Below, one piece after another: positions 1 through 9,686 of a stretch of DNA of 64,000 bases (position 1 is its first letter; each line of letters begins with the position of its first letter). The stretch covers positions 372,001 to 436,000 of the forward strand of contig NZ_FWPT01000004.1 of the NCBI RefSeq assembly GCF_900174585.1, in the 5' to 3' direction. The notes beneath the pieces are model-generated. The model worked only from the letters and a program-made list of their open reading frames with translations, did not search any database and was not told where the DNA came from. Made by a program: the position numbers and the translations under genes. Origin of the DNA: Parendozoicomonas haliclonae (GTDB taxonomy: Bacteria > Pseudomonadota > Gammaproteobacteria > Pseudomonadales > Endozoicomonadaceae).

Positions 1-693
1 CGTTGGACAGTGCTTTGTTCTTGTTATCCCCGGCGCACGCTAAAAAGTAGTTAACACCGGGCTGTTTCGCATTTGTTCGTACAACTAAATTTCAATTGCT
101 ATGCGGCATTCACAAATCACGGCGGAGCAAGCAAGCGCCCAGATCCCGAATACATATCCGAAATCAACATAGCTGCTGGTGAAAATCACAAGAGAAGAGA
201 GCCGGAACAGGCTATAGAGAGAGAAGTAAATTACAGACACGGGATACAGACAGATCTACAGACCTGTTACCCGGAACCTAACATCAAACAGACAACTTCC
301 AAGGGTGGAGCATATACTCCAAAACCAACCACGCCAGCCAACCCTAACTGCGGAAACAGTTTATAAGCCCAGTAAGCCACACCTCTTTTTCACGGGTGTT
401 TTTTACATTGTCCAAACCATTTCTTTCTCTGGTTCAAGCCGGCAACCTGAGGGGAGGTTAATCGGATTTCACCATCAGCAGGAACTTCCTGCTTCTCGAA
501 ACCTGGTCAAACATCTGCCACTGAGTTTTCACTGCTACCTTCATTCAAACAACATGAACCAATAAAAGCAACCTTAGAATGTCTCCTGTCTCACATTGAT
601 TCGTTAATTCTTTATGACTGATTTGTTACCTCTACTCACAGGCTGAACCAATTCTCTTAACGATAGTCAGAGCATTACGACTGGAGAAAAGCC
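1..693. other. Left-edge stretch without a convincing gene
   Basis: I see no supported gene here. The longest open frame (73-366, plus strand) would encode 97 residues of biased, low-hydrophobicity sequence with no recognisable motif and no good ribosome site, so I do not call it. Short open frames running in from base 1 end within about 55 bases and could be the tail of a gene cut by the window edge, but nothing identifies them. The stretch is A/C-rich on the plus strand. The last 200 bases presumably hold the promoter of the oxidoreductase gene at 694. Confidence 0.5.
378..404 (+). terminator. Weak terminator-like hairpin
   Basis: A short stem (ACACC paired with GGTGT) around a T-rich loop is followed by six T residues. 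It resembles a weak rho-independent terminator on the plus strand. No gene end is identifiable just upstream, so the transcript it would terminate is unknown. Confidence 0.3.
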
Positions 694-2106
694 ATGATCA
701 GACCCTCGACCTCGAAGCTCGTTATTTTTATGGCGGCAGTTCTGGCAGGCCTGTTTGTCCTTCCCGGCTTCACCCTCTTTCACTCTCCGGTTTACAGCAT
801 CCCCTTGCAAAAATGCACCCCGGCGAAAGTTCTCTCTCCTGACCACCCCATTGGTTTGGAACGGATTCTGGATGAAGCCAGAAAGACCAACACACCCGTC
901 AGTATCCTTGGTGCCGGTTACAGTCAGGGCGGGCAGACCTGTGCCAACGACAGCATCCAGATTAATACCCGGGAAATGAACCAGCTGATGCATGTGGATC
1001 TGGAAAAGCATGAGGTGACGGTTCAGGCCGGTGTCACCTGGAAGCGACTGCAGGAACAACTGTCCTTCTTTGGATTGAGCGTTGCTGCCATGCAGTCCTA
1101 TGCCGACTTTACCGTCGGAGGCTCTCTTGGTGTTAACGCCCACGGCCAGGATGTGCACTGGAATCCGGTATCCAAGTCAGTCGTGTCCATGCGGGTACTG
1201 CTAACGGATGGGCGCCATATTTTCGCCCGCCGTGATAACAACCCTGAGCTGTTTCGGGCGGTTATCGGAACCTATGGTCTTGTGGGGATTATTACTGAGG
1301 TCACGTTAAAGGTTCTGCCCAATACCATCCTCCACAAAAAGACCGAGCTGATCAAAGCCCGTAATTACTCTGACTATTTTTCCAGTCTGCAAACGAATTC
1401 TGATCTGGCACTTCACTCTGCAAGGCTGTCCATCAACCCGCTGTATCGCTTTAAAAATATGGTGGTGGTCAACTTTTTTGATACCGGAGAACCGGCAGGG
1501 CCAGAAGAAGAGAAATATTCTCCCAACTATCCGGATGCCCGGTACCTGAATTACCTCAAAAAGAGTTGGCTGGCTCGCACTGCCAGAACCACAGTCGAAT
1601 ATTTCTGGGCTGAAAAAGACAGCCTGATGACTCGCAATCAGGCTATGGGAGAATCTGTCAGCTCGTTGGCCAACACCCATGAAGGCAGCAAAGATATTCT
1701 TCAGGAATACTTTCTCCCGCCTGAACAGCTGGAACCTTTTATTCACGAACTCAAGCTCTGGGTAAAGCGGCATAAGAGCTTTACGCTGGTCAACGCAACG
1801 GTTCGCAGTGTCAATGCTGACAAAGACTCTCTGCTTCCCTATGCCCCTGAAGACCGCTTTGCTGTTGTGCTGTTTATCAATCTGGCCGATGAGGAAACCG
1901 CGGATAACAAGATGCAGCAGGCTACCCGCGAGCTGATTGATACCGTCCTGAACATGAACGGACGCTACTACCTGCCTTATGCGCTGTACGCTACCAAGGT
2001 GCAGCTCCACAAAGCTTATCCTGAAATTTCGGCCTTGATTGCCGCGAAACAGAAATGGGATAGAGCCGGCCTGCTAAACAGCCAGCTCTATCAAAAGTAT
2101 TTCTGA
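694..2106 (+). CDS. Anchored FAD-binding (PCMH-type) oxidoreductase
   Basis: A 470-residue flavin oxidase or dehydrogenase of the FAD/FMN-containing (GlcD / aldonolactone oxidase-like) superfamily. Residues 8-27 form a hydrophobic signal or anchor, so the enzyme should face the periplasm. The FAD fold is visible as GAGYSQGGQ (73-81), GGSLGVNAHGQD (142-153) and YGLVGIITEVTL (194-205). Many relatives carry a histidine, used for covalent flavin, where this protein has Tyr78, so FAD is probably bound non-covalently. The C-terminal end (K-x-K-W-D near residue 455, then L-Y-Q-K-Y) matches the usual end of this family. The ATG follows a good GGAGAAAAGCC ribosome site. The gene converges on the next one with a single base between them. 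Substrate unknown. Confidence 0.8.
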   Translation: MIRPSTSKLVIFMAAVLAGLFVLPGFTLFHSPVYSIPLQKCTPAKVLSPDHPIGLERILDEARKTNTPVSILGAGYSQGGQTCANDSIQINTREMNQLMHVDLEKHEVTVQAGVTWKRLQEQLSFFGLSVAAMQSYADFTVGGSLGVNAHGQDVHWNPVSKSVVSMRVLLTDGRHIFARRDNNPELFRAVIGTYGLVGIITEVTLKVLPNTILHKKTELIKARNYSDYFSSLQTNSDLALHSARLSINPLYRFKNMVVVNFFDTGEPAGPEEEKYSPNYPDARYLNYLKKSWLARTARTTVEYFWAEKDSLMTRNQAMGESVSSLANTHEGSKDILQEYFLPPEQLEPFIHELKLWVKRHKSFTLVNATVRSVNADKDSLLPYAPEDRFAVVLFINLADEETADNKMQQATRELIDTVLNMNGRYYLPYALYATKVQLHKAYPEISALIAAKQKWDRAGLLNSQLYQKYF

Positions 2107-2107
2107 T

Positions 2108-4231
2108 TCACTTAGTAGTTCGAGCTTTGGATTTTCTATCCATCTTACGGGTTGGTTGCTTTCTATCCTTTTCGGAACCTTTTTCCTTTTTCTTGCGCTG
2201 AGCTTTTGGTTTGGCAGCCGGAGTCAGATCCACAATATCATCATCGGGGATATTAAATGCGCCAACCAGCGTACGCTCTTTACTGTCGGTGATCAGTGTC
2301 ACGCCCTTGGTAAACAACGGGTTCTCCGAACGCTGGAACTCCTCAAGAGTCATTATCAATGGGCCACTGGATGAGTCGGAATAAAACAGGGCATGCCCTT
2401 CAAAGTAACCTTCGATATTCGGTGCATACTTCTGCACATCCCCCACCATGACCACCACATCACCGGGCTCAATGCTTGATTTCACCTCTTCGGCAAAGCT
2501 CGTTACCTTGGAACGTCTGACGGAATCTTTCCCCTGCACCGGACTTTTTTCAACGAAGACAAGTCGGCCGTTACTCATTTCCTTAGTGACTGCAACGCCC
2601 TGACTAACGCCAAGAAGCGTGTTATCTGCAATCCATAGGAAACTGTATGTCCCATTGATTGGGGCAGGTAGCTGGTCGGTATTCAACGTGGCAGAGAATG
2701 CACCGCTGGCATCGGCAATCAGCTTAAAGGCAACAGCCTGATCAAGGTTCGCCCGGATATCAGCCCCGGGAACCACCTGCAGATAAACCTGATCAGCCTT
2801 AGTGGGAATTTTCGCTGGCGAAAGTGTGATGGTGTGAGCGGATGGATCAAACAGAAAGCTATCTGCCAGAACGGGAGGTAATTTTGCGGTGACCTTATGC
2901 TCATAGGTATTCATCTTATCCTTGAGCAGTGCGACGTGACCGTCGCCATCATTGCTGTCTGGCTCATCGGAGACGAGTGTACTGAGAGCAGCGGTCAGTT
3001 TGACGATAAAACCATCAATGTTTGCAGTCTCTGTCTCTTCTGCGGGTGGCGTGTCTTGAGGCGACACATTCTCGCCTTTTTCAGTCTGAGGCAGCAATTT
3101 TGGCAAACTGTCCAAATAAACACCTCTGCGCGCTTCCAGAGACTGTTTGCGGATCTGCAGAACACCTTGAGGGAGAAGAGCGTTCATAAATGGTTTGTTA
3201 GTATCCGCAACAGCTATAACAAGAACGCTTGCTGTATCTTCGGGAGTACTTCCAATGATAACGGTGTCATCTTCAAGTACCGGTGCAGTCTTTTGATTGA
3301 CTCCCTGAACATCTACGCCATCACTCTTGGGTACTGCATAGAACACGGTGTTAAAAATTTTACGATCAATCCCTTCGTCCGAAAGATCGTATTCGCTATA
3401 GACAGGCTCCTGTATATCTTTGGTTGATCGCTTTGCCTGACGAGCCTCTTCAACTTTTTGTTCGTACTCTTTCCACTCTTTCCGAACCTGCTGCTGATCC
3501 AGGCGGTGTGGATCATGGTTCAGATCTATTAACTCGATATCCAGTAATTTATGAGGGTCAGGCACAGCCAGCCGGAATGTTCTACGGTGGACGGTTTCTC
3601 CGGGGGCAAGATCAAACAGCTCAACCATAAAAACCATCACTCCGGGCTGCCCCTTCTGGAGTGGAGCAAGACTGAAGCTCACATCGGCATAACCATCTTC
3701 TACCGGAAAGCTTAACACCTCATAACCCGGTACCGACTCATGGGAAAACTCAGTATGACCAGGCTGCAGAGGATACACCCGTACCCCAACCGACTCACTG
3801 GTACTCCATGGGACGGAGGACTCAAATTGTGTTTCTTCCGGAAGAAAGACCCAGTCGTCCATTTGCTCAGAAAAGCCATGAACAAAAGATAATGTAGGCT
3901 TGTCTGGATCATAAGTGAGTGCAGGTTCGCTGCTGGTATTCTTCGGTTCTATTGAGGCTGCACGCCCTGTGCCGGCATCTTCTGCAACAGAGAGCTGTGA
4001 GCGCAGGGCTGGCTGAGAGGGACTGCCATTATTCCCAGGATGAGCCATATCCTGAATGGAGGCTCCATGAACAGAAGCGGGCGTTTTCTGAGATGATGCA
4101 AGTGTGCCATCACTGTTAGGCGGTGGCATTTGTGCTGGCGGTGGAGTATCACCTCCGGCAAATGCGTTACCGGCGGCAACAAGTGATAGTCCTGCTAATA
4201 CCTTAACCAAAAGCCGCTGCTGCGTGGCCAT
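2108..4231 (-). CDS. Secreted orphan protein with lysine-rich tail
   Basis: I do not recognise this 707-residue protein. Residues 1-25 are a typical Sec signal peptide ending in AFA-G, so it is exported. A Pro/Ser-rich low-complexity segment follows (about 28-110). The central part is rich in beta-type sequence (Val/Thr/Asp alternation), as in secreted Ig-like or surface proteins. The last 35 residues are strongly basic (KPKAQRKKKEKG and following). The start is well supported by AGGAGAGGTGCA just before the ATG. It lies downstream of prlC and yheV on the same strand, with 88 bases between yheV and its start. A surface or secreted host-contact role is possible, but this is inference. Confidence 0.75.
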   Translation of the reverse strand: MATQQRLLVKVLAGLSLVAAGNAFAGGDTPPPAQMPPPNSDGTLASSQKTPASVHGASIQDMAHPGNNGSPSQPALRSQLSVAEDAGTGRAASIEPKNTSSEPALTYDPDKPTLSFVHGFSEQMDDWVFLPEETQFESSVPWSTSESVGVRVYPLQPGHTEFSHESVPGYEVLSFPVEDGYADVSFSLAPLQKGQPGVMVFMVELFDLAPGETVHRRTFRLAVPDPHKLLDIELIDLNHDPHRLDQQQVRKEWKEYEQKVEEARQAKRSTKDIQEPVYSEYDLSDEGIDRKIFNTVFYAVPKSDGVDVQGVNQKTAPVLEDDTVIIGSTPEDTASVLVIAVADTNKPFMNALLPQGVLQIRKQSLEARRGVYLDSLPKLLPQTEKGENVSPQDTPPAEETETANIDGFIVKLTAALSTLVSDEPDSNDGDGHVALLKDKMNTYEHKVTAKLPPVLADSFLFDPSAHTITLSPAKIPTKADQVYLQVVPGADIRANLDQAVAFKLIADASGAFSATLNTDQLPAPINGTYSFLWIADNTLLGVSQGVAVTKEMSNGRLVFVEKSPVQGKDSVRRSKVTSFAEEVKSSIEPGDVVVMVGDVQKYAPNIEGYFEGHALFYSDSSSGPLIMTLEEFQRSENPLFTKGVTLITDSKERTLVGAFNIPDDDIVDLTPAAKPKAQRKKKEKGSEKDRKQPTRKMDRKSKARTTK

Positions 4232-4319
4232 TGCACCTCTCCTGATATCTTTGCAGGGAGATTAGTCGATTATCAGGACTTTAGAGGGTTGGGCACTTAT
4301 GAATTATGGATTCAAAAGG

Positions 4320-4553
4320 TCAGTGCAATATTCTAATAGGCGACACATCGTCGTCTAAGGCTTTTGTTTCCGGAGCCTCAGTCTGATTGACCCGAGTTTC
4401 CAACTCCTTGGGCTCTTCCAGATTTTTTTGGTTATCGGTAAAGCCACAGTTCACACACTCACGAATCGTGACGCCCTGATCTTCATAAACAACCAGACGA
4501 TCCATTTCTGCACAAGAGGGGCACACAGCCCCGGCAATAAAACGCTTTTTCAT
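4320..4553 (-). CDS. yheV: YheV-type small zinc-ribbon protein
   Basis: A 77-residue protein with two CxxC pairs (CPSCAEMD near residue 12 and CVNCGF near residue 37), the layout of a small zinc ribbon. Its start (MKKRFIAGAVCP) is typical of the YheV family of putative metal-binding proteins. In many gammaproteobacteria this gene follows prlC, as it does here (61 bases after the prlC stop). The tail after residue 45 is acidic and poorly conserved in kind. GAGG lies just upstream of the ATG. The family has no established function. Confidence 0.85.
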   Translation of the reverse strand: MKKRFIAGAVCPSCAEMDRLVVYEDQGVTIRECVNCGFTDNQKNLEEPKELETRVNQTEAPETKALDDDVSPIRILH

Positions 4554-4572
4554 ACAGCCTCAACGTTTCTGG

Positions 4573-4604
4573 GTCGGGAGTCAGACCACTGTCCGACTCC
4601 CGAC
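4573..4604 (-). other. Intercistronic hairpin between prlC and yheV
   Basis: A perfect 10-bp inverted repeat (GTCGGGAGTC / GACTCCCGAC) lies just after the prlC stop. No T-tract follows on the minus strand, so it is more likely a 3'-end stabiliser or RNA-processing hairpin than a strict rho-independent terminator. Confidence 0.55.
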
Positions 4605-4614
4605 ACGCTTCTTA

Positions 4615-6648
4615 TCAGCCACTGATGCCTTTATGGCGCAGCAGAGCATCAATCTCCGGCTTACGACCACGGAAGGCAGCAAACATATCAGCAGGCTCGC
4701 GGGAGCCACCTTTTTCCAGAACCTCGTGCAGGAACCGCAAACCGGTTTCCCGGTTAAAGATGCCGTCTTCCTCGAACTTGGAGAACGCATCCGCAGAAAG
4801 CACCTCTGCCCACAGGTAGCTGTAGTAACCCGCCGCATAACCGCCAGCAAAGATATGGGAGAAGCTGTTCTGGAAGCGGTTGAAGGTTGGAGGAACAATG
4901 ACCGCCACTTCCTTACGTACGTTATCCAGAACGCTCTGGATATCAGTGCCTGGCTTCCAGCCTACGTGCAGACGGAAATCAAACAGCGCAAACTCCAGCT
5001 GACGCACCAACATCATCGCAGACTGGAAGTTCTTGGCCGCCAGCATCTTCTCCAGCATTTCGTCTGGCAGAGGCTCGCCGGTTTCGTGATGACCGGAGAT
5101 GATGGCCAGCGCTTCCTTCTCCCAGCACCAGTTTTCCATAAACTGGCTTGGCAGCTCGACTGCATCCCATGGCACACCGCTGATACCGGACACACCAGAG
5201 TAATCCACCTGAGTCAGCATATGATGCAGACCATGGCCAAACTCGTGGAACAGAGTCACGACTTCATCGTGGGTCAGCAGGGCAGGATTATCGCCAACCG
5301 GCGGAGTGAAGTTACAGGTCAGGAAGGCAACCGGAATTACGGTTTCACCTTCAACCTTGCGACGGTTGTGGCAATCCGCCATCCAGGCACCGCCACGCTT
5401 GTTGGCACGAGCATACAGATCCAGATAGAAACGACCAATCACTGTGCCATCACGCTCAATATCGAAGAACTGAACGTCTTTGTGCCAGGTATCCACATCT
5501 TCAACAGGCTTGAAGGTCACACCGTACAGACGGCTGACCACTTCAAACATACCGTTGATAGCCTTGTTGGACGGGAACCACGGGCGCAGCTCTTCCTGGC
5601 TGATGGCATAGCGTTGCTGACGCAGCTTCTCACCATAGAAACCGGCATCCCAGGCCTGGAAGTCTTCAGCACCAAACTCGTCTTTGGCGAAGGCTTTCAG
5701 CTCTGCCAGTTCCTTTTCTGCCTGTGGCTTGCTGCGGGCTGCCAGATCTTCCAGAAAGCCCAGCACCTCATCAGTGGTGGAAGCCATCTTGGTAGCGATG
5801 GAGTATTCCGCGTAATTCTTGAAGCCCAGCAGGCCGGCCAGTTCTTCGCGGGACGCCATGATTTCATTCATGGTTTCGCTGTTATCAAACTCGCTGGCGT
5901 TAGGGCCCTGCTCGGAAGCACGAGTTACGAAAGCAGTGTACAGCTCTTCACGCAGCTCGCGGTTTTCACAGTAGGTAAGAACCGGGATGTAACTTGGCAT
6001 ATCGAGACTGAGCATCCAGCCTTCATCATGGCCTTTGCTCTGTGCCAGCTGACGGGCACCGGCCAGTGCGCTTTCCGGCAGGCCTTTCAGTTCGGACTCA
6101 TCGGTAATCAGCTTGCTCCAGGCCATGGTGGCATCGAGTACGCGGTCAGAGAAGCTGCTGGTCAGTTCGGAGAGCTTCATGCTCAGTTCAACGAAGCGTT
6201 TTTTCTTTTCGTCTGGCAGATCAACACCCGCCAGATGGAAATCACGCAGGGCGTTATCGATCACCTTGCGCTGGGCTTCATCCAGCTGCGCGTATTCAGC
6301 GCCATCGGCAATCTGCTTATAGGCATCAAACAGGGCTTTGTTCTGGCCAACCCAGGTGCTGAACTCGGAAAGCTTTGGCAGACAGCTGTTGTAAGCATCA
6401 CGCAGCTCGTCGCTGTTCACTACGGCATTCATATGGGAAACAGGAGAGAAAGCGTGATCCAGTTTCTCGCCAAGAGTATCCATAGGTTCCTGAAGGTTGG
6501 CCCAGGTATAGGCCTTGCCATCCTCCAATAAAGCTTCGATGCCTTCCCGGGACTGCTTCAACAGCTCATCGATGGCCGGGACAACGTGATCGGCCTTAAT
6601 ATCAGAAAAACGGGGCAGGGCGTCCTGCTTTATCAGTGGGTTGGTCAT
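4615..6648 (-). CDS. prlC: Oligopeptidase A (M3 metallopeptidase)
   Basis: A cytoplasmic zinc endopeptidase of family M3 that degrades oligopeptides, including cleaved signal peptides. The zinc site HEFGH is at residues 468-472. The length of 677 residues fits E. coli PrlC (680). The open frame extends 12 codons further upstream, but the ATG at 6648 is preferred: AAGAGG lies 10 bases before it, whereas the same site would be only one base from the alternative Met. It is followed by yheV, the usual partner, and is divergent from the carbonic anhydrase gene. Confidence 0.95.
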   Translation of the reverse strand: MTNPLIKQDALPRFSDIKADHVVPAIDELLKQSREGIEALLEDGKAYTWANLQEPMDTLGEKLDHAFSPVSHMNAVVNSDELRDAYNSCLPKLSEFSTWVGQNKALFDAYKQIADGAEYAQLDEAQRKVIDNALRDFHLAGVDLPDEKKKRFVELSMKLSELTSSFSDRVLDATMAWSKLITDESELKGLPESALAGARQLAQSKGHDEGWMLSLDMPSYIPVLTYCENRELREELYTAFVTRASEQGPNASEFDNSETMNEIMASREELAGLLGFKNYAEYSIATKMASTTDEVLGFLEDLAARSKPQAEKELAELKAFAKDEFGAEDFQAWDAGFYGEKLRQQRYAISQEELRPWFPSNKAINGMFEVVSRLYGVTFKPVEDVDTWHKDVQFFDIERDGTVIGRFYLDLYARANKRGGAWMADCHNRRKVEGETVIPVAFLTCNFTPPVGDNPALLTHDEVVTLFHEFGHGLHHMLTQVDYSGVSGISGVPWDAVELPSQFMENWCWEKEALAIISGHHETGEPLPDEMLEKMLAAKNFQSAMMLVRQLEFALFDFRLHVGWKPGTDIQSVLDNVRKEVAVIVPPTFNRFQNSFSHIFAGGYAAGYYSYLWAEVLSADAFSKFEEDGIFNRETGLRFLHEVLEKGGSREPADMFAAFRGRKPEIDALLRHKGISG

Positions 6649-6786
6649 AGGTTCCATACCTCTTGTTAGAGTATTCATTCCCACCAGAGATGGTGTCTCG
6701 GGCAGTGTTTTTCAAGGTTTCGAGCTTATTAGTTCAAGTGCTGTGTTACTCTTCGTGGGAGTCAACAAACCAAGAAAAATCAGATT

Positions 6787-7329
6787 ATGGCTGTTCGTAC
6801 GTATCAGGGTAAGACCCCAGTTGTCGGTGACAAGGTTTTTATTGATGAGGCCGCAGTTGTTCTGGGCGATGTCGAGATCGGATCAGACAGCTCCATCTGG
6901 CCCTGTGCCGTTATTCGTGGCGATATGCACGAGATCAGTATTGGTGAACGTACCAGTGTGCAGGATGGCAGCGTGCTGCACATTACTCACGCCGGGCCAT
7001 TTAATACCGATGGCTGGCCTTTGCATATTGGCAGCGATGTAACCATCGGCCATAACGCCACACTGCATGGCTGCACTATCCACGACCGGGTTTTGATTGG
7101 GATTGGCGCGATTGTTATGGACGGTGCGGTTGTGGAATCCGAAGTGCTTGTTGCTGCCGGGGCAATGGTGCCACCGCGGGCCCGTCTGGAAAGCGGTTAT
7201 GTCTACAAAGGCAATCCGGCCAAGAAGGCGCGTCCACTGACAGACAAGGAAAGAGAGTTCTTTCTCTACTCATCAAAAAATTATGTAAATCTGAAGAATA
7301 CCTTCCTCGCCGAAAGCACTTCAGAGTAA
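6787..7329 (+). CDS. Gamma-class carbonic anhydrase family protein
   Basis: A 180-residue left-handed beta-helix protein of the gamma carbonic anhydrase / YrdA family. Hexapeptide repeats run from about residue 15 to 155. Histidines of the metal-site type appear in HITHAG, IGHNATLHGC and nearby. Family members are trimeric zinc or iron proteins. Many bacterial ones have no demonstrated carbonic anhydrase activity, so the activity is uncertain here. It is divergent from prlC and followed after 25 bases by an AraC-type regulator, with which it may share a transcript. Confidence 0.88.
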   Translation: MAVRTYQGKTPVVGDKVFIDEAAVVLGDVEIGSDSSIWPCAVIRGDMHEISIGERTSVQDGSVLHITHAGPFNTDGWPLHIGSDVTIGHNATLHGCTIHDRVLIGIGAIVMDGAVVESEVLVAAGAMVPPRARLESGYVYKGNPAKKARPLTDKEREFFLYSSKNYVNLKNTFLAESTSE

Positions 7330-7354
7330 TCGATTCGCTCAGCAAGAAGTCTCC

Positions 7355-8215
7355 ATGAGCTACATCATCAACCAGGTTGATATGCCCCCCGGGCAGCCTT
7401 TTGCTATCAACACGCCGCCCAGCACTGAAGAAGAAGGCAGCCCTTTTCTTCTGCCACACCGGCATGACTATTTTGAAATCCTGTGGGCGAACGGTGATGA
7501 CGCGGGCACGCATACCATTGATCTGGTTGATTACACATTGCGTCCCAACCGTTTGTTTGTGATTTCTCCAGGACAGATTCATGAGTCCACACGGCTTGGA
7601 GATGTCCATATTATGTCGTTTGTCCCTTCCTATATGCCTGATGACTATCAGCACGGTTCACTGATGGATACGATTTTTGGGGATATTGGTGGCGACAAAC
7701 CCTTTATCGATATTGATAACAAGGGAATGGCTGAACTTGAGGTCATCTATGGGCTAATGGGAAGGGAAGTGACCACCAAACACCCTGACTGGGATTTTAT
7801 AGAGCACCTTCTCAGTGCCTTTCTGCATTACCTGGCTCGCTACACAGAAGTCAGTCAGGGTAAAAAAAGTCTGAACAGTGAGCGGCTGCTGCACTTGCGC
7901 AAGCTGATCAATCATAACTTTCGCAATCATCATCAAACCGAGTTTTATGCTGAGGCCTTGTCTGTCACCAGCAACCGCCTGAACGTTTTAACCCGGGAGA
8001 GCACAGGCAAAACCGTAACCCGGCTTATACACGACAGAATCATCACAGAAGCCTACCGGGAACTGATCTTTACCACGAAAACGGTCAAGACCATCGGAAT
8101 GGAGCTGGGGTTTGAAGACCCGGCCTATTTCAGCCGCTTCTTTCGCAGGACAGCCGGAGAATCACCGATGGACTTTCGGGAAAGAACAACCAAAAAGTAC
8201 CACAGAATCCCCTAA
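7355..8215 (+). CDS. AraC-family transcriptional regulator
   Basis: A 286-residue regulator. The N-terminal half has a cupin-like sensor layout (LPHRHDYFEILW near residue 30 and a FVISPGQIHE motif near residue 68), typical of AraC-type ligand-binding domains. The C-terminal 100 residues form the double helix-turn-helix domain, ending in the family signature (IGMELGFEDPAYFSRFFRRTAG-like). Ligand and targets are unknown. The adjacent MATE exporter, 82 bases downstream on the same strand, is a plausible target. Confidence 0.92.
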   Translation: MSYIINQVDMPPGQPFAINTPPSTEEEGSPFLLPHRHDYFEILWANGDDAGTHTIDLVDYTLRPNRLFVISPGQIHESTRLGDVHIMSFVPSYMPDDYQHGSLMDTIFGDIGGDKPFIDIDNKGMAELEVIYGLMGREVTTKHPDWDFIEHLLSAFLHYLARYTEVSQGKKSLNSERLLHLRKLINHNFRNHHQTEFYAEALSVTSNRLNVLTRESTGKTVTRLIHDRIITEAYRELIFTTKTVKTIGMELGFEDPAYFSRFFRRTAGESPMDFRERTTKKYHRIP

Positions 8216-8297
8216 TCCTCCCTTTTAAGCACCCTACAACAACCCGAAAATACCCGGCTTTTAAATTTATCTCCTTCGTTCGAGGGATAGGGTATAC

Positions 8298-9686
8298 ATG
8301 TCCAAAGCGGCACCTTCCGGGAAGGCAATTGACCTCCACAACGATCCTGTTCGATCGTCCTTTTTTAAATATCTGCTGCCAGCACTGTCCGGCATGTTGA
8401 TTAAGTCTGTCTTCATCATGGGGGATGCCTGGTTTATTGGCCGAGGTGTGGGTGCTGAAGGTTTGGGAGCGGTGTCTCTGACTATTCCGTTCTTCTCCTT
8501 CTTTACCGCTATTGCCATGATGATCGGTATTGGTGGCGCGGCTCTTATGTCCATCGCCTTTGGTAAGGGTGAGATCAGAAAGGGGCAAGAGCTGTTTGTT
8601 CAGTCCATGACGTTTACCGCCATTCTGGCCACCATTCTGGTCACCACCAGCCTGTTCTTCCTGGAAGAGATTATCTCTTTGATGGGCGCGCAGGGTCATA
8701 TGGCAGACCTTGCCTATGACTACTTGAGCGTGATGCTGAAGTTCTTTGTGATCTACGCACTGGCCTGGATTTTGTCCTGCTTTGTCCGCAACGATACCAA
8801 CCCGAAGCTGGCCATGTATGCGATGTCGGCAGGGGCTATCTGTAATCTGGTTCTGGACTATCTGTTTATCATGCAGTTCGGCTGGGGTATGACCGGTGCT
8901 GCGGTTGCGACCGGTATCTCCCAGGTGCTGATCGGTCTGGTGCTGCTAAGCCACTTCCTGACCAATCGCGGCCAACTGAAGCTGAACCTTGAAGGCTTTG
9001 GTTTTACCCGGGTGGGTGAGATTCTGAAGATTGGTACCCCGATCTTCTTTATCGAAGTTTCCACTGCCGTCACCATCATGCTGTTCAATTTCATGCTGCT
9101 GACCCGCTTTGGTGAAGGCCATGTGATTGCCTATGGCGTAACTGCGAACGTGGGAGTGTTTGCTCTGTTTACCATGGTCGGCATTGGTCAGGCCTGTCAG
9201 CCAATCATCAGCTTTAACTATGGTGCGGGTAACCTTGAGCGTGTACGTGAAGTGCTGATGCTGGGTCTGCGTTATGCATTGGGCAGTGGTGTTGTTTATA
9301 TCGCTCTGATTCTGGCCACGGCCAATATGATTTCAGAGTCGTTTATTGCCGATAATGCCGAGGTTGTAAAGCTGGCAGCTATCTCACTCAGCCTGTACTT
9401 TATGGCTGCCCCGCTGATGGGTTTGAACATGATTATTGCCAACCTGTTCCAGGCTACAGCTCAGCCGGGTAAGGCAACCATCATTTCTCTGGGACGAGGT
9501 TTTGTACTGGTCGTAGCCGGTATGCTGGTATTGCCAATGGCGTTCCCTGAGAACGGTATCTGGGGCAGTATCCTGTTTGCAGAGGGTATTACTGCAGTTC
9601 TGAGTCTGATTTTCCTGCAGCGTTTCCTGAGATCTCAGGGTTCCAACGATCAGCCTTCAATTCCCCCTATGGCAGCTGCCGCTTAA
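8298..9686 (+). CDS. MATE-family multidrug/metabolite exporter
   Basis: A 462-residue inner-membrane protein with about twelve hydrophobic segments in two homologous halves, as in the MATE family (Na+ or H+ antiport of cationic drugs or metabolites). Typical features are GDAWFIGRGVGAEGLGAVSLTIP near residue 41, and QACQPIISFNYGAGN near the start of the second half. The length is normal. GAGGGATAGGG lies before the ATG. The 3' end overlaps the convergent maiA gene by 4 bases. It follows an AraC-type regulator, which suggests local control. Confidence 0.9.
   Translation: MSKAAPSGKAIDLHNDPVRSSFFKYLLPALSGMLIKSVFIMGDAWFIGRGVGAEGLGAVSLTIPFFSFFTAIAMMIGIGGAALMSIAFGKGEIRKGQELFVQSMTFTAILATILVTTSLFFLEEIISLMGAQGHMADLAYDYLSVMLKFFVIYALAWILSCFVRNDTNPKLAMYAMSAGAICNLVLDYLFIMQFGWGMTGAAVATGISQVLIGLVLLSHFLTNRGQLKLNLEGFGFTRVGEILKIGTPIFFIEVSTAVTIMLFNFMLLTRFGEGHVIAYGVTANVGVFALFTMVGIGQACQPIISFNYGAGNLERVREVLMLGLRYALGSGVVYIALILATANMISESFIADNAEVVKLAAISLSLYFMAAPLMGLNMIIANLFQATAQPGKATIISLGRGFVLVVAGMLVLPMAFPENGIWGSILFAEGITAVLSLIFLQRFLRSQGSNDQPSIPPMAAAA

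Noticed and set aside
73-366. 97-residue open frame at the left edge
   Set aside because: No ribosome site, biased composition and no similarity that I can recognise.
4633-6531. 632-residue open frame antisense to prlC
   Set aside because: It lies wholly opposite a clear M3 peptidase gene, shows no motif, and is explained by the codon bias of the real gene.
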